This document shows, in pieces, positions 1 through 7,520 of a DNA stretch of 18,829 nt (the stretch's first letter is position 1; every line of letters begins with the position of its first letter). The notes under the pieces are model-generated. The model did not search any database, was not told the DNA's origin, and worked only from the letters and a program-made list of their open reading frames with translations. Origin of the DNA: JBFWIL01 sp050256015 (GTDB taxonomy: Bacteria > Bacteroidota > Bacteroidia > Bacteroidales > Prolixibacteraceae); contig JBFWIL010000019.1 in the NCBI GenBank assembly GCA_050256015.1, positions 1 to 18,829 on the forward strand, written 5' to 3'. The position numbers and the translations under genes were made by a program.

Positions 1-335
1 CCGGCCGAATGGTTTTTCAGCCTGGCTCCTTCGGTACAAATAAGATTACAGCGCAGGGCCAGATCGCCTTTCTCCAGTTGTACACCCATGCTGGCAGCTT
101 CCAGGGTTCCCCGGCCTTCAAAAACTTTTTCCACCTCATACCCCAGGACCGACATATTGGCTATTTCACTACCGGGATGCATCCGTTCCGGCACGGTTAC
201 CAAACGTCCGCATCGCCCCAGCCGGGCCAGCCGGTCCATCTCCGGAATGCGGGCCATCTGAAGGGGTGTTTTACCCCCGTATGACTCCAGGGGCTCATCG
301 GCCATACCATCACCCAGAATGATAATATACTTCAC
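1..335 (-). CDS. apgM: ApgM-like phosphoglycerate mutase / proposed homoserine kinase, N-terminal part
   Basis: This is the first 111 residues of an alkaline-phosphatase-superfamily enzyme that runs off the left edge. The start is a GTG at 335-333, giving VKYIIILGDGMADEPLESYG; no ATG fits the conserved beginning. GDGMAD (residues 8-13) carries the first metal-binding Asp. HPGSEIANMSVLGY (53-66) places Ser56 where BPG-independent phosphoglycerate mutases have their phosphorylated Ser. The family includes 2,3-BPG-independent phosphoglycerate mutases and a subgroup proposed to act as homoserine kinase in genomes that lack ThrB. The gene lies 21 bp downstream of thrA on the same strand, which favours the homoserine kinase role (homoserine to phosphohomoserine). 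That role is inference from context; a glycolytic mutase cannot be excluded from this fragment. Confidence 0.85.
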   Translation of the reverse strand, partial: MKYIIILGDGMADEPLESYGGKTPLQMARIPEMDRLARLGRCGRLVTVPERMHPGSEIANMSVLGYEVEKVFEGRGTLEAASMGVQLEKGDLALRCNLICTEGARLKNHSA

Positions 336-356
336 TTGGTTATTCTTTTTATTTCA

Positions 357-2786
357 TTACACATTCGATACCCGGATAATGTCGGCAAACACGCCGGCTG
401 CCGTCACCGCAGCTCCGGCTCCGTATCCCTTAATGATCATCGGGAACTCATGATAACGTTCGGTAGTAAACATCACCAGGTTGTTGCTGCCCTGCAAATC
501 ATAGAACGGATGGCCCTGTTCCACTTCCTGCAGCCCCACCCCGGCTTTTCCATCTTCATACCGTGCCACAAAACGCCAGCATTTTCCTTGCGCCTCCAGC
601 TCCCTGCGGCGGGTTTCGAACTCCTCATCCAGGGAACCGATCTTTTCCCAGAAGTCCTCAATCGATCCGGTAAAAAGCTCATCCGGGATGAATTTACTGA
701 CCTGCACATCTTCCCGTTCAATCCGGTAGCCCGACTCGCGCACCAGGATCATCAGTTTCCTAACTACATCGGTGCCACTCAAATCAATACGCGGATCGGG
801 TTCGGAATAGCCCTGCTCTTTGGCCAGCCGGATCGTCTTGCTGAAAGGCACCGTTGCGGAAATGGTGTTGAAGATGAAGTTAAGTGTACCCGAAAGTACA
901 GCCTCTATCTTCTGGATCCTGTCTCCCGCGTTCACCAAATCATTCAGCGTATTGATAATGGGCAGGCCCGCTCCCACATTGGTCTCGAACAAAAACTTCA
1001 CCCCACGCTGCTTGGCTGTATTTTTCAATCTCAGGTATTTGTCGTATTCCGAAGAAGCCGCCACCTTGTTCGCAGTAACAATAGCCACGTTGGCACTGAG
1101 CAGATCTTCGTAAAGACCCGCCGCTGCATTGGAAGCGGTGCAGTCAACGAATACGGAATTGTATATATTCATCGCGATAACAGCTTCCTTGTAAGCTTCC
1201 AGTCCCGAAGGCTCACCTTCATGCTCCAGCCGGTCCCGGAATCCGTCAATGTCTATCCCTTCACGGTCAAGCAGCATGCGTTTCGTATTGGCCACCCCAA
1301 CCAGCTTTATTCTCAGATGTTTTTCCCTGAGCAGTTTTTCCTGCTGCTGTCTGATCTGCTTCAGCAGGTTACCTCCCACCAGTCCGAAGCCCAAAAGGAA
1401 AAGGTTAACTTCTACATTTTCCGAAAGGAAAAAAGCTTCGTGTACCACGTTAAGCGTTTTCCGGAGATCGCCGTTTCTGACCACCCAGGAAATATTCAGC
1501 TCTGAAGCCCCCTGGGCGATGGCAATGATGTTGATCCCGTTCTTGCCGATGGTGTGAAATAACTTTCCGGCTACTCCCGATGATTTTTTCATGTTCTCAC
1601 CCACAATAGCAACAACCGACAACTCACTTTCAATTTCCACCTTGCTGATCTTTCCGGCAGCCACTTCCTTCTCAAACTCCTGCAGAATGGCCTTCTCGGC
1701 TTTCCGGGCACGGGCCGTGTCAATCCCCACGGAAATGGAATTTTCCGAAGACGCCTGAGAGATCAGGATAACATTGATATTTTCGTTAGCCAGCGCTTTA
1801 AACAGACGCATGGAAACTCCCGTCACTCCTACCATACCCAGTCCCTGAACCGTAAGCAGGCTGATACCTGATATGGACGATATCCCTTTCACAGGATATT
1901 CCTTCCCGTTCTTTTTGCTTTCCGTGATCAGCGAACCAGGAGCTTCCGGATTCATCGTATTCTTAATAAGCAGCGGAATTCCCTTTTTGTATACGGGAAG
2001 GATGGTAGGCGGATAGATCACTTTGGCCCCGAAATGGGAAAGTTCCATGGCCTCGGAATAACTTAATGAGCGAATGACATAGGCCTTGCTGATCACTCTT
2101 GGATCGGCTGTCATAAAGCCATCCACGTCAGTCCAGATTTCCAGCAGGGAAGCGTTCAGGGCAGCGGCAAAGATGGCTGCACTGTAGTCCGAGCCGCCCC
2201 GCCCCAGCGTTGTATAATCGCCCTGAGCATTGCGGGCCACAAACCCGGGGGCCACACAGGTTCCGTGAAAATCACAGAAAGCTTCACGGATCAGTAGGTT
2301 GGTCTGTTCAAAATCAACCTGCGCCCTGCCGTAAACGCTGTCGGTCCTTATCAGCCTGGAAGCATCGGTCCAGACAACCCCTGGAATATACTCACTGATG
2401 ATCAGAGAAGAAAGTCGCTCACCGAAACCGCAGATCTTATCCAGGGTCTTAGGTGTTAGTTCCCCTATCATAGATACCCCCCGGATAATCTTGTCCAGCT
2501 TGTCCAGCAAACGGGCCACCCGGTCTTTGACTTCTTCCCTTCTCTCCCCCTCAAATAAGGCTTCCGCCACTTCCTGGTGACGCTCCCGGATGGCGTTGAT
2601 CTCCGTGTTGAAATAATCCGTTCCGAGAACAGCCATTCTTGCTGCATTAAGGATCTTGTCAGTAATCCCGCTCAAAGCGGAAACCACCACGACCAGATCG
2701 TCTTCCTGACGTTCTACGATTTCTTTTACCCGACGGATGTTTTCAGCACTTCCCACAGAAGTACCACCGAATTTCAACACTTTCAT
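357..2786 (-). CDS. thrA: Bifunctional aspartokinase / homoserine dehydrogenase
   Basis: This 809-residue cytoplasmic enzyme catalyses the first and third steps of the threonine/methionine branch from aspartate: aspartate to aspartyl phosphate, and aspartate semialdehyde to homoserine. The kinase domain is at about 1-290, with KFGGTS at 5-10 and TTLGRGGSDYSAA at 192-204. Two ACT-type regulatory segments follow at about 305-455, the usual site of threonine feedback. The dehydrogenase part starts near 460 with the nucleotide-binding GFGLVG (466-471), then TANK (571-574), ETNVGAGLP (601-609), SGTLNFIFN (632-640) and EPDPRIDLSGTDVVRKL (662-678), which holds catalytic acidic and Lys residues. The length matches other ThrA fusions (about 810-820 aa) and no key motif is missing. 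The start is ATG at 2786; the ApgM-like gene follows after 21 bp, so the two are almost certainly one operon. Confidence 0.97.
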   Translation of the reverse strand: MKVLKFGGTSVGSAENIRRVKEIVERQEDDLVVVVSALSGITDKILNAARMAVLGTDYFNTEINAIRERHQEVAEALFEGERREEVKDRVARLLDKLDKIIRGVSMIGELTPKTLDKICGFGERLSSLIISEYIPGVVWTDASRLIRTDSVYGRAQVDFEQTNLLIREAFCDFHGTCVAPGFVARNAQGDYTTLGRGGSDYSAAIFAAALNASLLEIWTDVDGFMTADPRVISKAYVIRSLSYSEAMELSHFGAKVIYPPTILPVYKKGIPLLIKNTMNPEAPGSLITESKKNGKEYPVKGISSISGISLLTVQGLGMVGVTGVSMRLFKALANENINVILISQASSENSISVGIDTARARKAEKAILQEFEKEVAAGKISKVEIESELSVVAIVGENMKKSSGVAGKLFHTIGKNGINIIAIAQGASELNISWVVRNGDLRKTLNVVHEAFFLSENVEVNLFLLGFGLVGGNLLKQIRQQQEKLLREKHLRIKLVGVANTKRMLLDREGIDIDGFRDRLEHEGEPSGLEAYKEAVIAMNIYNSVFVDCTASNAAAGLYEDLLSANVAIVTANKVAASSEYDKYLRLKNTAKQRGVKFLFETNVGAGLPIINTLNDLVNAGDRIQKIEAVLSGTLNFIFNTISATVPFSKTIRLAKEQGYSEPDPRIDLSGTDVVRKLMILVRESGYRIEREDVQVSKFIPDELFTGSIEDFWEKIGSLDEEFETRRRELEAQGKCWRFVARYEDGKAGVGLQEVEQGHPFYDLQGSNNLVMFTTERYHEFPMIIKGYGAGAAVTAAGVFADIIRVSNV

Positions 2787-2863
2787 TCGTTAATATTTTT
2801 AATTTTCAATGGCAACTCAGTCGCATGAAATATAATCCTCTTCCTGTGTGATATTTCTCCCAT
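2783..2863 (-). CDS. Possible 26-aa leader ORF overlapping the thrA start
   Basis: In the thrA leader an ATG at 2863-2861 opens a 26-codon frame. It begins MGEISHRKR, contains five Ile codons and one Thr codon, and ends in a TGA that overlaps the thrA ATG (ATGA arrangement at 2786-2783). Such overlap is typical of translational coupling, and Ile/Thr-rich leader peptides are known for attenuated thr operons in enterobacteria. I see no convincing alternative terminator/antiterminator pair in the leader, and a single Thr codon is weak for a threonine sensor. It may be a chance frame. Confidence 0.25.
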   Translation of the reverse strand: MGEISHRKRIIFHATELPLKIKNINE

Positions 2864-2944
2864 GCCCGTTTTATCTGGTTAAATATTTCAGGTCACAAAG
2901 CCAACAATTTGCAGCCCGTAAACCGGAATTTCTTTTAAACCTGT

Positions 2945-2977
2945 CAAAAATACAACCAAAAAAGTTCAAACCGCAAA
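2945..2977 (-). promoter_or_regulatory. Bacteroidota-type promoter for thrA
   Basis: Read on the minus strand, TTTG (2977-2974) is followed after 21 bp by TATTTTTG (2952-2945). This fits the Bacteroidota consensus of TTTG at -33 and TAnnTTTG at -7. Transcription would start near 2938, leaving about 150 nt of leader before thrA. The region between thrA and the XRE gene (2787-3019) holds this promoter and the short leader ORF; I see no terminator for the XRE transcript in it. Confidence 0.6.
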
Positions 2978-3019
2978 AAACGAATGGAAACTTTGATAAT
3001 CTATTCCTTAACCCGCGAA

Positions 3020-3433
3020 CTACGTAAGATCTGCATGAAGATGCTTCACCAAAGCCTGTAAGGCACCAATGGTCTGAGCCTGAGTATCGATAACCTGCTG
3101 CTTCACCTGAATAATTTCCCTGAGCAAACCAATTTCCCGTTCCGTAACGTACCGGACTTCTTTAACCTTGCCCGGTAAGGGTTCATTTTCCCGGGACTCT
3201 TCGGATTCCGAGAGCAAAGAGTCGTCTTCACACAGATTCCTCTTTAACAAATCGGTTGCCGAAATTCCAAAAAAAGAGGCAATCCTCAATATTCCGTCAA
3301 TGTCTGGCTGAGAAACGCCATTTTCATAGCTACTCCAGGTAGTCCGGGGAAAACCGAGATAATCCAGCATATGGGACTGACTTAGGCCTCTTTTTTTCCT
3401 GAGAAACCGAATGTTCCCTGAAAAATAATTCAT
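3020..3433 (-). CDS. XRE-family transcriptional regulator with C-terminal coiled coil
   Basis: A 137-residue DNA-binding protein. Residues 7-65 form a Cro/CI-type helix-turn-helix domain: LRKKRGLSQSHMLDYLG supplies the first helices, and FPRTTWSSYENG is the recognition-helix region, with the typical SxYENG ending. A charged linker rich in Ser and Glu follows (about 68-90). The C-terminus (about 95-135) is predicted to be a helical coiled coil with Leu/Ile/Val heptads, likely a dimerisation element; no ligand or peptidase domain is visible. The gene diverges from the pilus-like operon that starts near 3790, so it may control that operon and itself. It also lies upstream of thrA in the same direction, but thrA has its own promoter. 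The regulatory target is inference. Confidence 0.85.
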   Translation of the reverse strand: MNYFSGNIRFLRKKRGLSQSHMLDYLGFPRTTWSSYENGVSQPDIDGILRIASFFGISATDLLKRNLCEDDSLLSESEESRENEPLPGKVKEVRYVTEREIGLLREIIQVKQQVIDTQAQTIGALQALVKHLHADLT

Positions 3434-3489
3434 CGTTCGTATGGTTCTGTTTAACTTCCCGCTAATTTTCCCCTTTGGTTTTGTCTTTA

Positions 3490-3502
3490 CCCGAATTTCG
3501 GG
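3490..3502. promoter_or_regulatory. 13-bp palindrome, candidate operator
   Basis: CCCGAAtTTCGGG is a perfect 6-bp inverted repeat around one central base. It lies between the XRE start codon and its probable promoter. Size and position suit an autoregulatory site for a dimeric XRE protein. No second copy was found at the divergent operon's promoter. Confidence 0.3.
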
Positions 3503-3571
3503 AATGCTCCGCAGGAAAAAATTTCACCCTATGCAGCATCCTTTCCGGAAAACTGCATAACTGATTTCACC

Positions 3572-3605
3572 CAAAAATAACAGAAAATATTGAACAGCAC
3601 CCAAT
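3572..3605 (-). promoter_or_regulatory. Probable promoter of the XRE gene
   Basis: On the minus strand TATTTTTG (3579-3572) matches the -7 element TAnnTTTG exactly. ATTG (3605-3602), 22 bp upstream, is an acceptable -33 element. This predicts a start near 3565 and a leader of about 130 nt containing the CCCGAAtTTCGGG palindrome. The rest of 3434-3754 is AT-rich with no gene visible. Confidence 0.4.
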
Positions 3606-3754
3606 CTCCTTCAGGAAGTATTCCAACTAAAAACAACATGAAATACGTTATAAAACATAAGATTTCGCCAAAAAAAACAGCACACCGACTAATATTTAAT
3701 CATAACACGAATTCAATAAACTTTATGGCAAATGATTAAAAAAAAGACGAATAA

Positions 3755-3786
3755 TTTGTAATGTCTGTTTTTTCGTCATATTTTTG
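3755..3786 (+). promoter_or_regulatory. Bacteroidota-type promoter of the pilus-like operon
   Basis: TTTG (3755-3758), a 20-bp spacer and TATTTTTG (3779-3786) match the Bacteroidota -33/-7 consensus closely. The transcript would begin near 3793, ahead of the short ORF at 3832 and the usher-like gene at 3932. An inverted repeat, GACGAA (3746-3751) and TTCGTC (3772-3777), brackets the -33 box and abuts the -7 box, a position where a bound regulator would block transcription. Confidence 0.6.
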
Positions 3787-3831
3787 AACAACGATAGCGC
3801 AAAATTTGCCATCGGCACAAGACAGAAAATA

Positions 3832-3951
3832 ATGGAAGAACGAACCGGTTCCGGCTGTAACAGGAAAAGCAGCTCATACTCATGGGCGGAAGGGCAGGAC
3901 ATTCTCCGGCTGGTGAAAGCACTCCTGTCTTATGAGCGCAACAAAGGATGA
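3832..3951 (+). CDS. Possible 39-aa leader protein of the pilus-like operon
   Basis: The first ATG after the predicted transcription start opens a 39-codon frame that begins MEERTGSGCNRKSS, continues through SYSWAEGQDILRLVK and ends ALLSYERNKG. It has no signal peptide or transmembrane segment; the C-terminal half could form an amphipathic helix. Its last 20 bases overlap the start of the usher-like gene in another frame, so ribosomes finishing here could restart on the ATG at 3932. I do not recognise a family. It could be a genuine small protein, a translational leader, or a chance frame; position relative to the promoter is its main support. Confidence 0.35.
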   Translation: MEERTGSGCNRKSSSYSWAEGQDILRLVKALLSYERNKG

Positions 3952-6832
3952 ACGGATAAGCAAGCCGGTATTCTCAGAAAGCAAAAGAAACTTACATATT
4001 GCTTGTTATACGCTGATCATAGGAGCCATACTAATGAGCAACACATACCTACATGCCGGAAACCGGAATTCGGGTGTTTCCCTCTCTTTCAATACCGATA
4101 CGCTTCCTGTACAGAACGGGACAGTGAACTCGCTTATTTTAAAAGTCCGGAACCATTCAGCGTCTCTGCACAATGCCTGTGTTAAAATCCGGACCGGTGA
4201 ATCCCTCGAGCTATTCAGCAAAAGCACAATCAGTCCCCTGCCCGCGGCCGGACATAGCCTGCATATTCCCGTATGCCTGTATATCCCCGTAAAAACAGCT
4301 TCAGGCTGTCTTTACCCGGTTACCGCCAGACTGGAAACAACCGACGGACACAAAATAGCCTGGGCAGTCTGCACCGTGAGGGTTACCCCCACACGAAAGG
4401 TCAGCCTGTCGCTGCCCGCTGCATCGCTTATGATTCATGAAGACAGCACAAAAATAAAGATCCCTGTTCGTCTTACAAACAAGGGGAATACCCCGCAAAC
4501 GGTCTCCGTTATCCTTCAAACACCAGGCGGCCGGAATCAGACGCCCTGGCATAAAATATTAAAAGCACACTTACTCCCCTTTGCAGACACGATCGTTTAT
4601 TTCAGGGGAAAAAAGCCACGGTCATTTCAAAATAAAAACCTGCAACAACTAACAGCAACCGGGGTTTATGCCAACGGAGACCCGTTTGGCAGAACTGCCG
4701 CACCCCTTTCCTCTTCCTCCTCTAACCGCAATTTCCGGCAGCTGTTTGCCCTTGATAACAAAACGACTGCTTACAACGGCAGGATCACCATGACCGGACG
4801 ATACCTGTTTACTCCCAACGAAGCCTACCAAGTGCAGGCAAACGGGAATGTTCTTTTTAGTAACGGTCGTCTGAATTACCGCTTCGACATTTCCCACTGG
4901 AAAAACAACCAGACCAATCCAATCCTCGTAAGAAACACAGCGCTCAGCTTTAAACATCGCCCCGGAAGGCATGCCGGAAAATACTGGGGAATTACCGCTG
5001 GTCATATCTCCCGCAACTACGAACGACATGTTACAGGAAGGGGAATCAGTGCAGTTATCTGTGATTCAGCCGGAGTAAACCGGTTGGAAGCCGGGTTTGT
5101 CCAGGAAAATTATAATCTTTTCAGTTCCCCAAATAAGAGCCTGTGGCGTCCGTCCACTTCGTTCTGGATTTCCTGGCAAAATAAACAGAATAAAAGGGAA
5201 TGGTCTTCCTGCTTACTGCTTCAGAAAATACCCTGTTCCGAAAGAAAAATCCGGATCTGGAGCAACACGTTTACCTTAAGGAATAACAGGAAACAAGAAC
5301 TCTCTTTTTATACTCATATCGGAAACAGCTCATCCGCTTCCGGCACATGCGGAAGCCGGACCGGAGTATGCGGGGAAATAAACTTCAGGGGACACATGAA
5401 AGCATTTACCCTCAGCAGCAAAAACCTTTTAAGCACAGCATATTATCCCGGACTGCAACAGGGAGCCCTTATCCTGCAGCAACAGCTAAGCCAACGGATG
5501 GGAAAAAACGGAAAATGGTGGGCCGTATTCAGCACCTACCGTTATCACCCCAAACAACTGCCCGGCACAATACAGAGATTCATCAACACTTACGGCTCCA
5601 GTCGGGCAGGCACCGGAGTTTCTATTCAGTTTAAACAGTATTCCCTGTCTTTTCTGCCGGAATGGAGCCGTGAAAAGAACAAACTGTTTGCCGCATATAA
5701 TCCGGATCTGCCTGCTGTTATGGAGTCCTGGGACCTGAACACCACCCTCAGCTGTCACAACCTGCTTTCCGGACAGCAACTGGCCGTATCTGCCACCCTG
5801 GGCATCACCGACCTTTCCTCCGGCACGAAGGAAACGCCCTTCCACCTCAAAGCCGGACTGAACTGGCATGCGGGAAACTTCAGTCTGACGTCCTCCTGGC
5901 AGTACGGCTGTTTTCACCTGGGAGAAACAGCATCGGCAGGGAATACAGTTCCGGGAAAGACGTATCATATGCTACTGGTTTCCCCGAATTATGGCAGACA
6001 CTTCCTGAATAACCGCGGAACGGCCGATCTGGGACTGAGCTGGACCACAGGAAGCCAAAGGACCTCCTGTCTGGTGATTCATTGGGGAATTCGTTTCAGA
6101 CTGAATGCCGGGACGGAAACATTCATCGATTTCATCCGGTACCGGTACCGTCAGGCAAGCCGTTCTCAAAATAACCTGCAGGCCGGCATCTCTTCCGTAC
6201 TGCCCCCGCTTCGGCTGACCGGTTCAAAACGATATACCCTGGAAATTCTGGCATACAAGGACCTGGACAAAAACAAGCACTATGATTCGCATGATTCCGT
6301 AGGAAGCGGAATGACAATACGCGTAGGAACTATTCCATTCCGGACAAACGCTGCCGGAATAATCAGCTACCGGAATGTACCTTCCGGAAAATACCCGGTT
6401 TCCGTCGTTCCCGAAAAGGGCTGGTACGCGGAAAAACAGGAGGTAACCCTGAATCGTTCCGTAAGGCTTGAAATTGCATTGCAGCAGGCCGGCATACTAA
6501 AGGGCGGCATTCATGTGCAGAACAACGACACCCTGGATTATACCCGCGGGAAAATGAATACCTCCGGCATGATGGTTTTAGCCATCTCTTCGGAGGGGAA
6601 AAGCTACCGGACACAAAGCGGGTATAAAGGAGATTTTATCTTCTTCCTGCCCGCCGGGGATTATACGGTGAGCCTGCAGCTCCCGGATACGGGCCTGCAA
6701 TGTCTCAACAACGGACAAACCGTACGGGTAGATCCGGGAAATCCTGCCGTGCTTGAATTCAGCATAAGCCGGAAACATCAGAAAATAGAAATAAAACGGT
6801 TTACCGATATATCCATGAAAATAATGAAATAA
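3932..6832 (+). CDS. Usher-like outer-membrane beta-barrel protein
   Basis: A 966-residue secreted protein of no family I can name with certainty. A signal peptide is visible (hydrophobic IACYTLIIGAILM at 23-35, then Ala-containing cleavage region near 42). Residues 46-155 and 156-255 look like two Ig-like beta domains; the second has the NEW3-like pattern VRLTNKGNTPQTVSVIL. A run of alternating beta strands rich in aromatics and polar turns (about 270-760) suits an outer-membrane barrel of usher size. Two small Ig-like domains close the protein: 770-850, opening with the SdrD_B-like acidic loop DLDKNKHYDSHD (777-788), and 851-946. Barrel plus C-terminal Ig domains, next to a chaperone and pilins, suggests a pilus usher. 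A surface barrel protein of another kind is possible. The start at 3932 is the first ATG after an in-frame stop at 3914. Confidence 0.6.
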   Translation: MSATKDERISKPVFSESKRNLHIACYTLIIGAILMSNTYLHAGNRNSGVSLSFNTDTLPVQNGTVNSLILKVRNHSASLHNACVKIRTGESLELFSKSTISPLPAAGHSLHIPVCLYIPVKTASGCLYPVTARLETTDGHKIAWAVCTVRVTPTRKVSLSLPAASLMIHEDSTKIKIPVRLTNKGNTPQTVSVILQTPGGRNQTPWHKILKAHLLPFADTIVYFRGKKPRSFQNKNLQQLTATGVYANGDPFGRTAAPLSSSSSNRNFRQLFALDNKTTAYNGRITMTGRYLFTPNEAYQVQANGNVLFSNGRLNYRFDISHWKNNQTNPILVRNTALSFKHRPGRHAGKYWGITAGHISRNYERHVTGRGISAVICDSAGVNRLEAGFVQENYNLFSSPNKSLWRPSTSFWISWQNKQNKREWSSCLLLQKIPCSERKIRIWSNTFTLRNNRKQELSFYTHIGNSSSASGTCGSRTGVCGEINFRGHMKAFTLSSKNLLSTAYYPGLQQGALILQQQLSQRMGKNGKWWAVFSTYRYHPKQLPGTIQRFINTYGSSRAGTGVSIQFKQYSLSFLPEWSREKNKLFAAYNPDLPAVMESWDLNTTLSCHNLLSGQQLAVSATLGITDLSSGTKETPFHLKAGLNWHAGNFSLTSSWQYGCFHLGETASAGNTVPGKTYHMLLVSPNYGRHFLNNRGTADLGLSWTTGSQRTSCLVIHWGIRFRLNAGTETFIDFIRYRYRQASRSQNNLQAGISSVLPPLRLTGSKRYTLEILAYKDLDKNKHYDSHDSVGSGMTIRVGTIPFRTNAAGIISYRNVPSGKYPVSVVPEKGWYAEKQEVTLNRSVRLEIALQQAGILKGGIHVQNNDTLDYTRGKMNTSGMMVLAISSEGKSYRTQSGYKGDFIFFLPAGDYTVSLQLPDTGLQCLNNGQTVRVDPGNPAVLEFSISRKHQKIEIKRFTDISMKIMK

Positions 6833-6857
6833 AATACAGGTCTTCTGTCCCCTGGGC

Positions 6858-6888
6858 TTTTCCCGAAAACAGAAAGCTGCCGGGAAGA
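6858..6888 (+). other. Hairpin between usher-like and pilin genes
   Basis: TTTTCCCG (6858-6865) can pair with CGGGAAGA (6881-6888), 8 bp with one G-U pair and a 15-nt loop. No T-run follows, so it is not a standard terminator. It may stabilise the 5' end of the pilin message. No -7/-33 promoter pair was found in this 101-bp gap (6833-6933). Confidence 0.3.
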
Positions 6889-6933
6889 AGGCAAAAGTTC
6901 AGTTTTGTATTACGAATAATCTAAAACCAAACG

Positions 6934-7464
6934 ATGATGTGTAAAAACAAGATCAAACTTAAAACCGCCCTGTTGGCCGGAATTATGCTGACAGGAGTGC
7001 AGTGGGCATATGCCCAGACAACAGCTGATCAGGTTAACCTGAATGTTAAGCTGGTTACCGTGCAAAATATTGCCGTTAACTCAGCCCAGGAAACAGTGAC
7101 GCTTATCTTTGATGAGGCCGGTGACTACATAAATGGTGTATCAGAGAATCAGTCCGGGCATCTGATTGTCACCAGCACCTCCGGATTCCAGGTAAAAGTA
7201 TCTGCATCAGGCGATTTAAACTATGGCACGAATACCATCCCGGTAAAAACCATCTCGGTAGAACCATCCGGTGCAGCAGGTGAGGGAGAAAGTTTTACCC
7301 CGCAGTCCCTGTCCACAACGGAGGCACAAATCATTTCATCTACATATGGGAAAGCCGGGAAAAGCTATGACATCAGTTACGTGTCTGCCGGAGGATCTGA
7401 TTATATGGACATCCCTTCCGGAACTTATACCACGACGGTTACTTACACCATTTCGCCGGCTTAA
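6934..7464 (+). CDS. Secreted pilin-like subunit (candidate major pilin)
   Basis: A 176-residue exported protein. The signal peptide covers about 1-27 (basic start, LKTALLAGIMLTGVQ core, AYA before the cut), leaving about 149 residues without cysteine. The mature N-terminus has alternating hydrophobics (V34, L36, V38, L40 in QVNLNVKLV), the pattern expected of a donor strand that completes a neighbour's Ig fold. The body is all-beta, with SGFQVKVSASGDL and a C-terminal IPSGTYTTTVTYTISPA resembling the end of spore-coat-U/Csu-type pilins. The same elements recur in the large secreted protein two genes downstream. It sits between the usher-like and chaperone genes and is followed by a strong hairpin, as expected for an abundant structural subunit. 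The major-pilin role is inference. Confidence 0.65.
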   Translation: MMCKNKIKLKTALLAGIMLTGVQWAYAQTTADQVNLNVKLVTVQNIAVNSAQETVTLIFDEAGDYINGVSENQSGHLIVTSTSGFQVKVSASGDLNYGTNTIPVKTISVEPSGAAGEGESFTPQSLSTTEAQIISSTYGKAGKSYDISYVSAGGSDYMDIPSGTYTTTVTYTISPA

Positions 7465-7474
7465 AGTATTTTAT

Positions 7475-7515
7475 TTACAGGGGCCCGGGCATCATCCCGT
7501 CCCCTGTAATTTTTC
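7475..7515 (+). terminator. Strong stem-loop with T-run after the pilin gene
   Basis: TTACAGGGG (7475-7483) pairs perfectly with CCCCTGTAA (7501-7509). An inner CGGG/CCCG stem (7486-7489 with 7496-7499) is capped by CATCAT. TTTTT follows from 7510-7514. The structure has the form of an intrinsic terminator, but the chaperone gene begins at 7521 on the same strand with no obvious promoter between. It therefore probably acts as a partial terminator or an mRNA-stabilising end that raises pilin output above the downstream genes. Confidence 0.75.
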
Positions 7516-7520
7516 CTAAA

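Noticed and set aside
336..1505. Long plus-strand open frame of 389 codons
   Set aside because: It lies entirely opposite thrA, whose motifs are complete; the translation shows no domain, signal peptide or family likeness. It is a by-product of thrA codon use.
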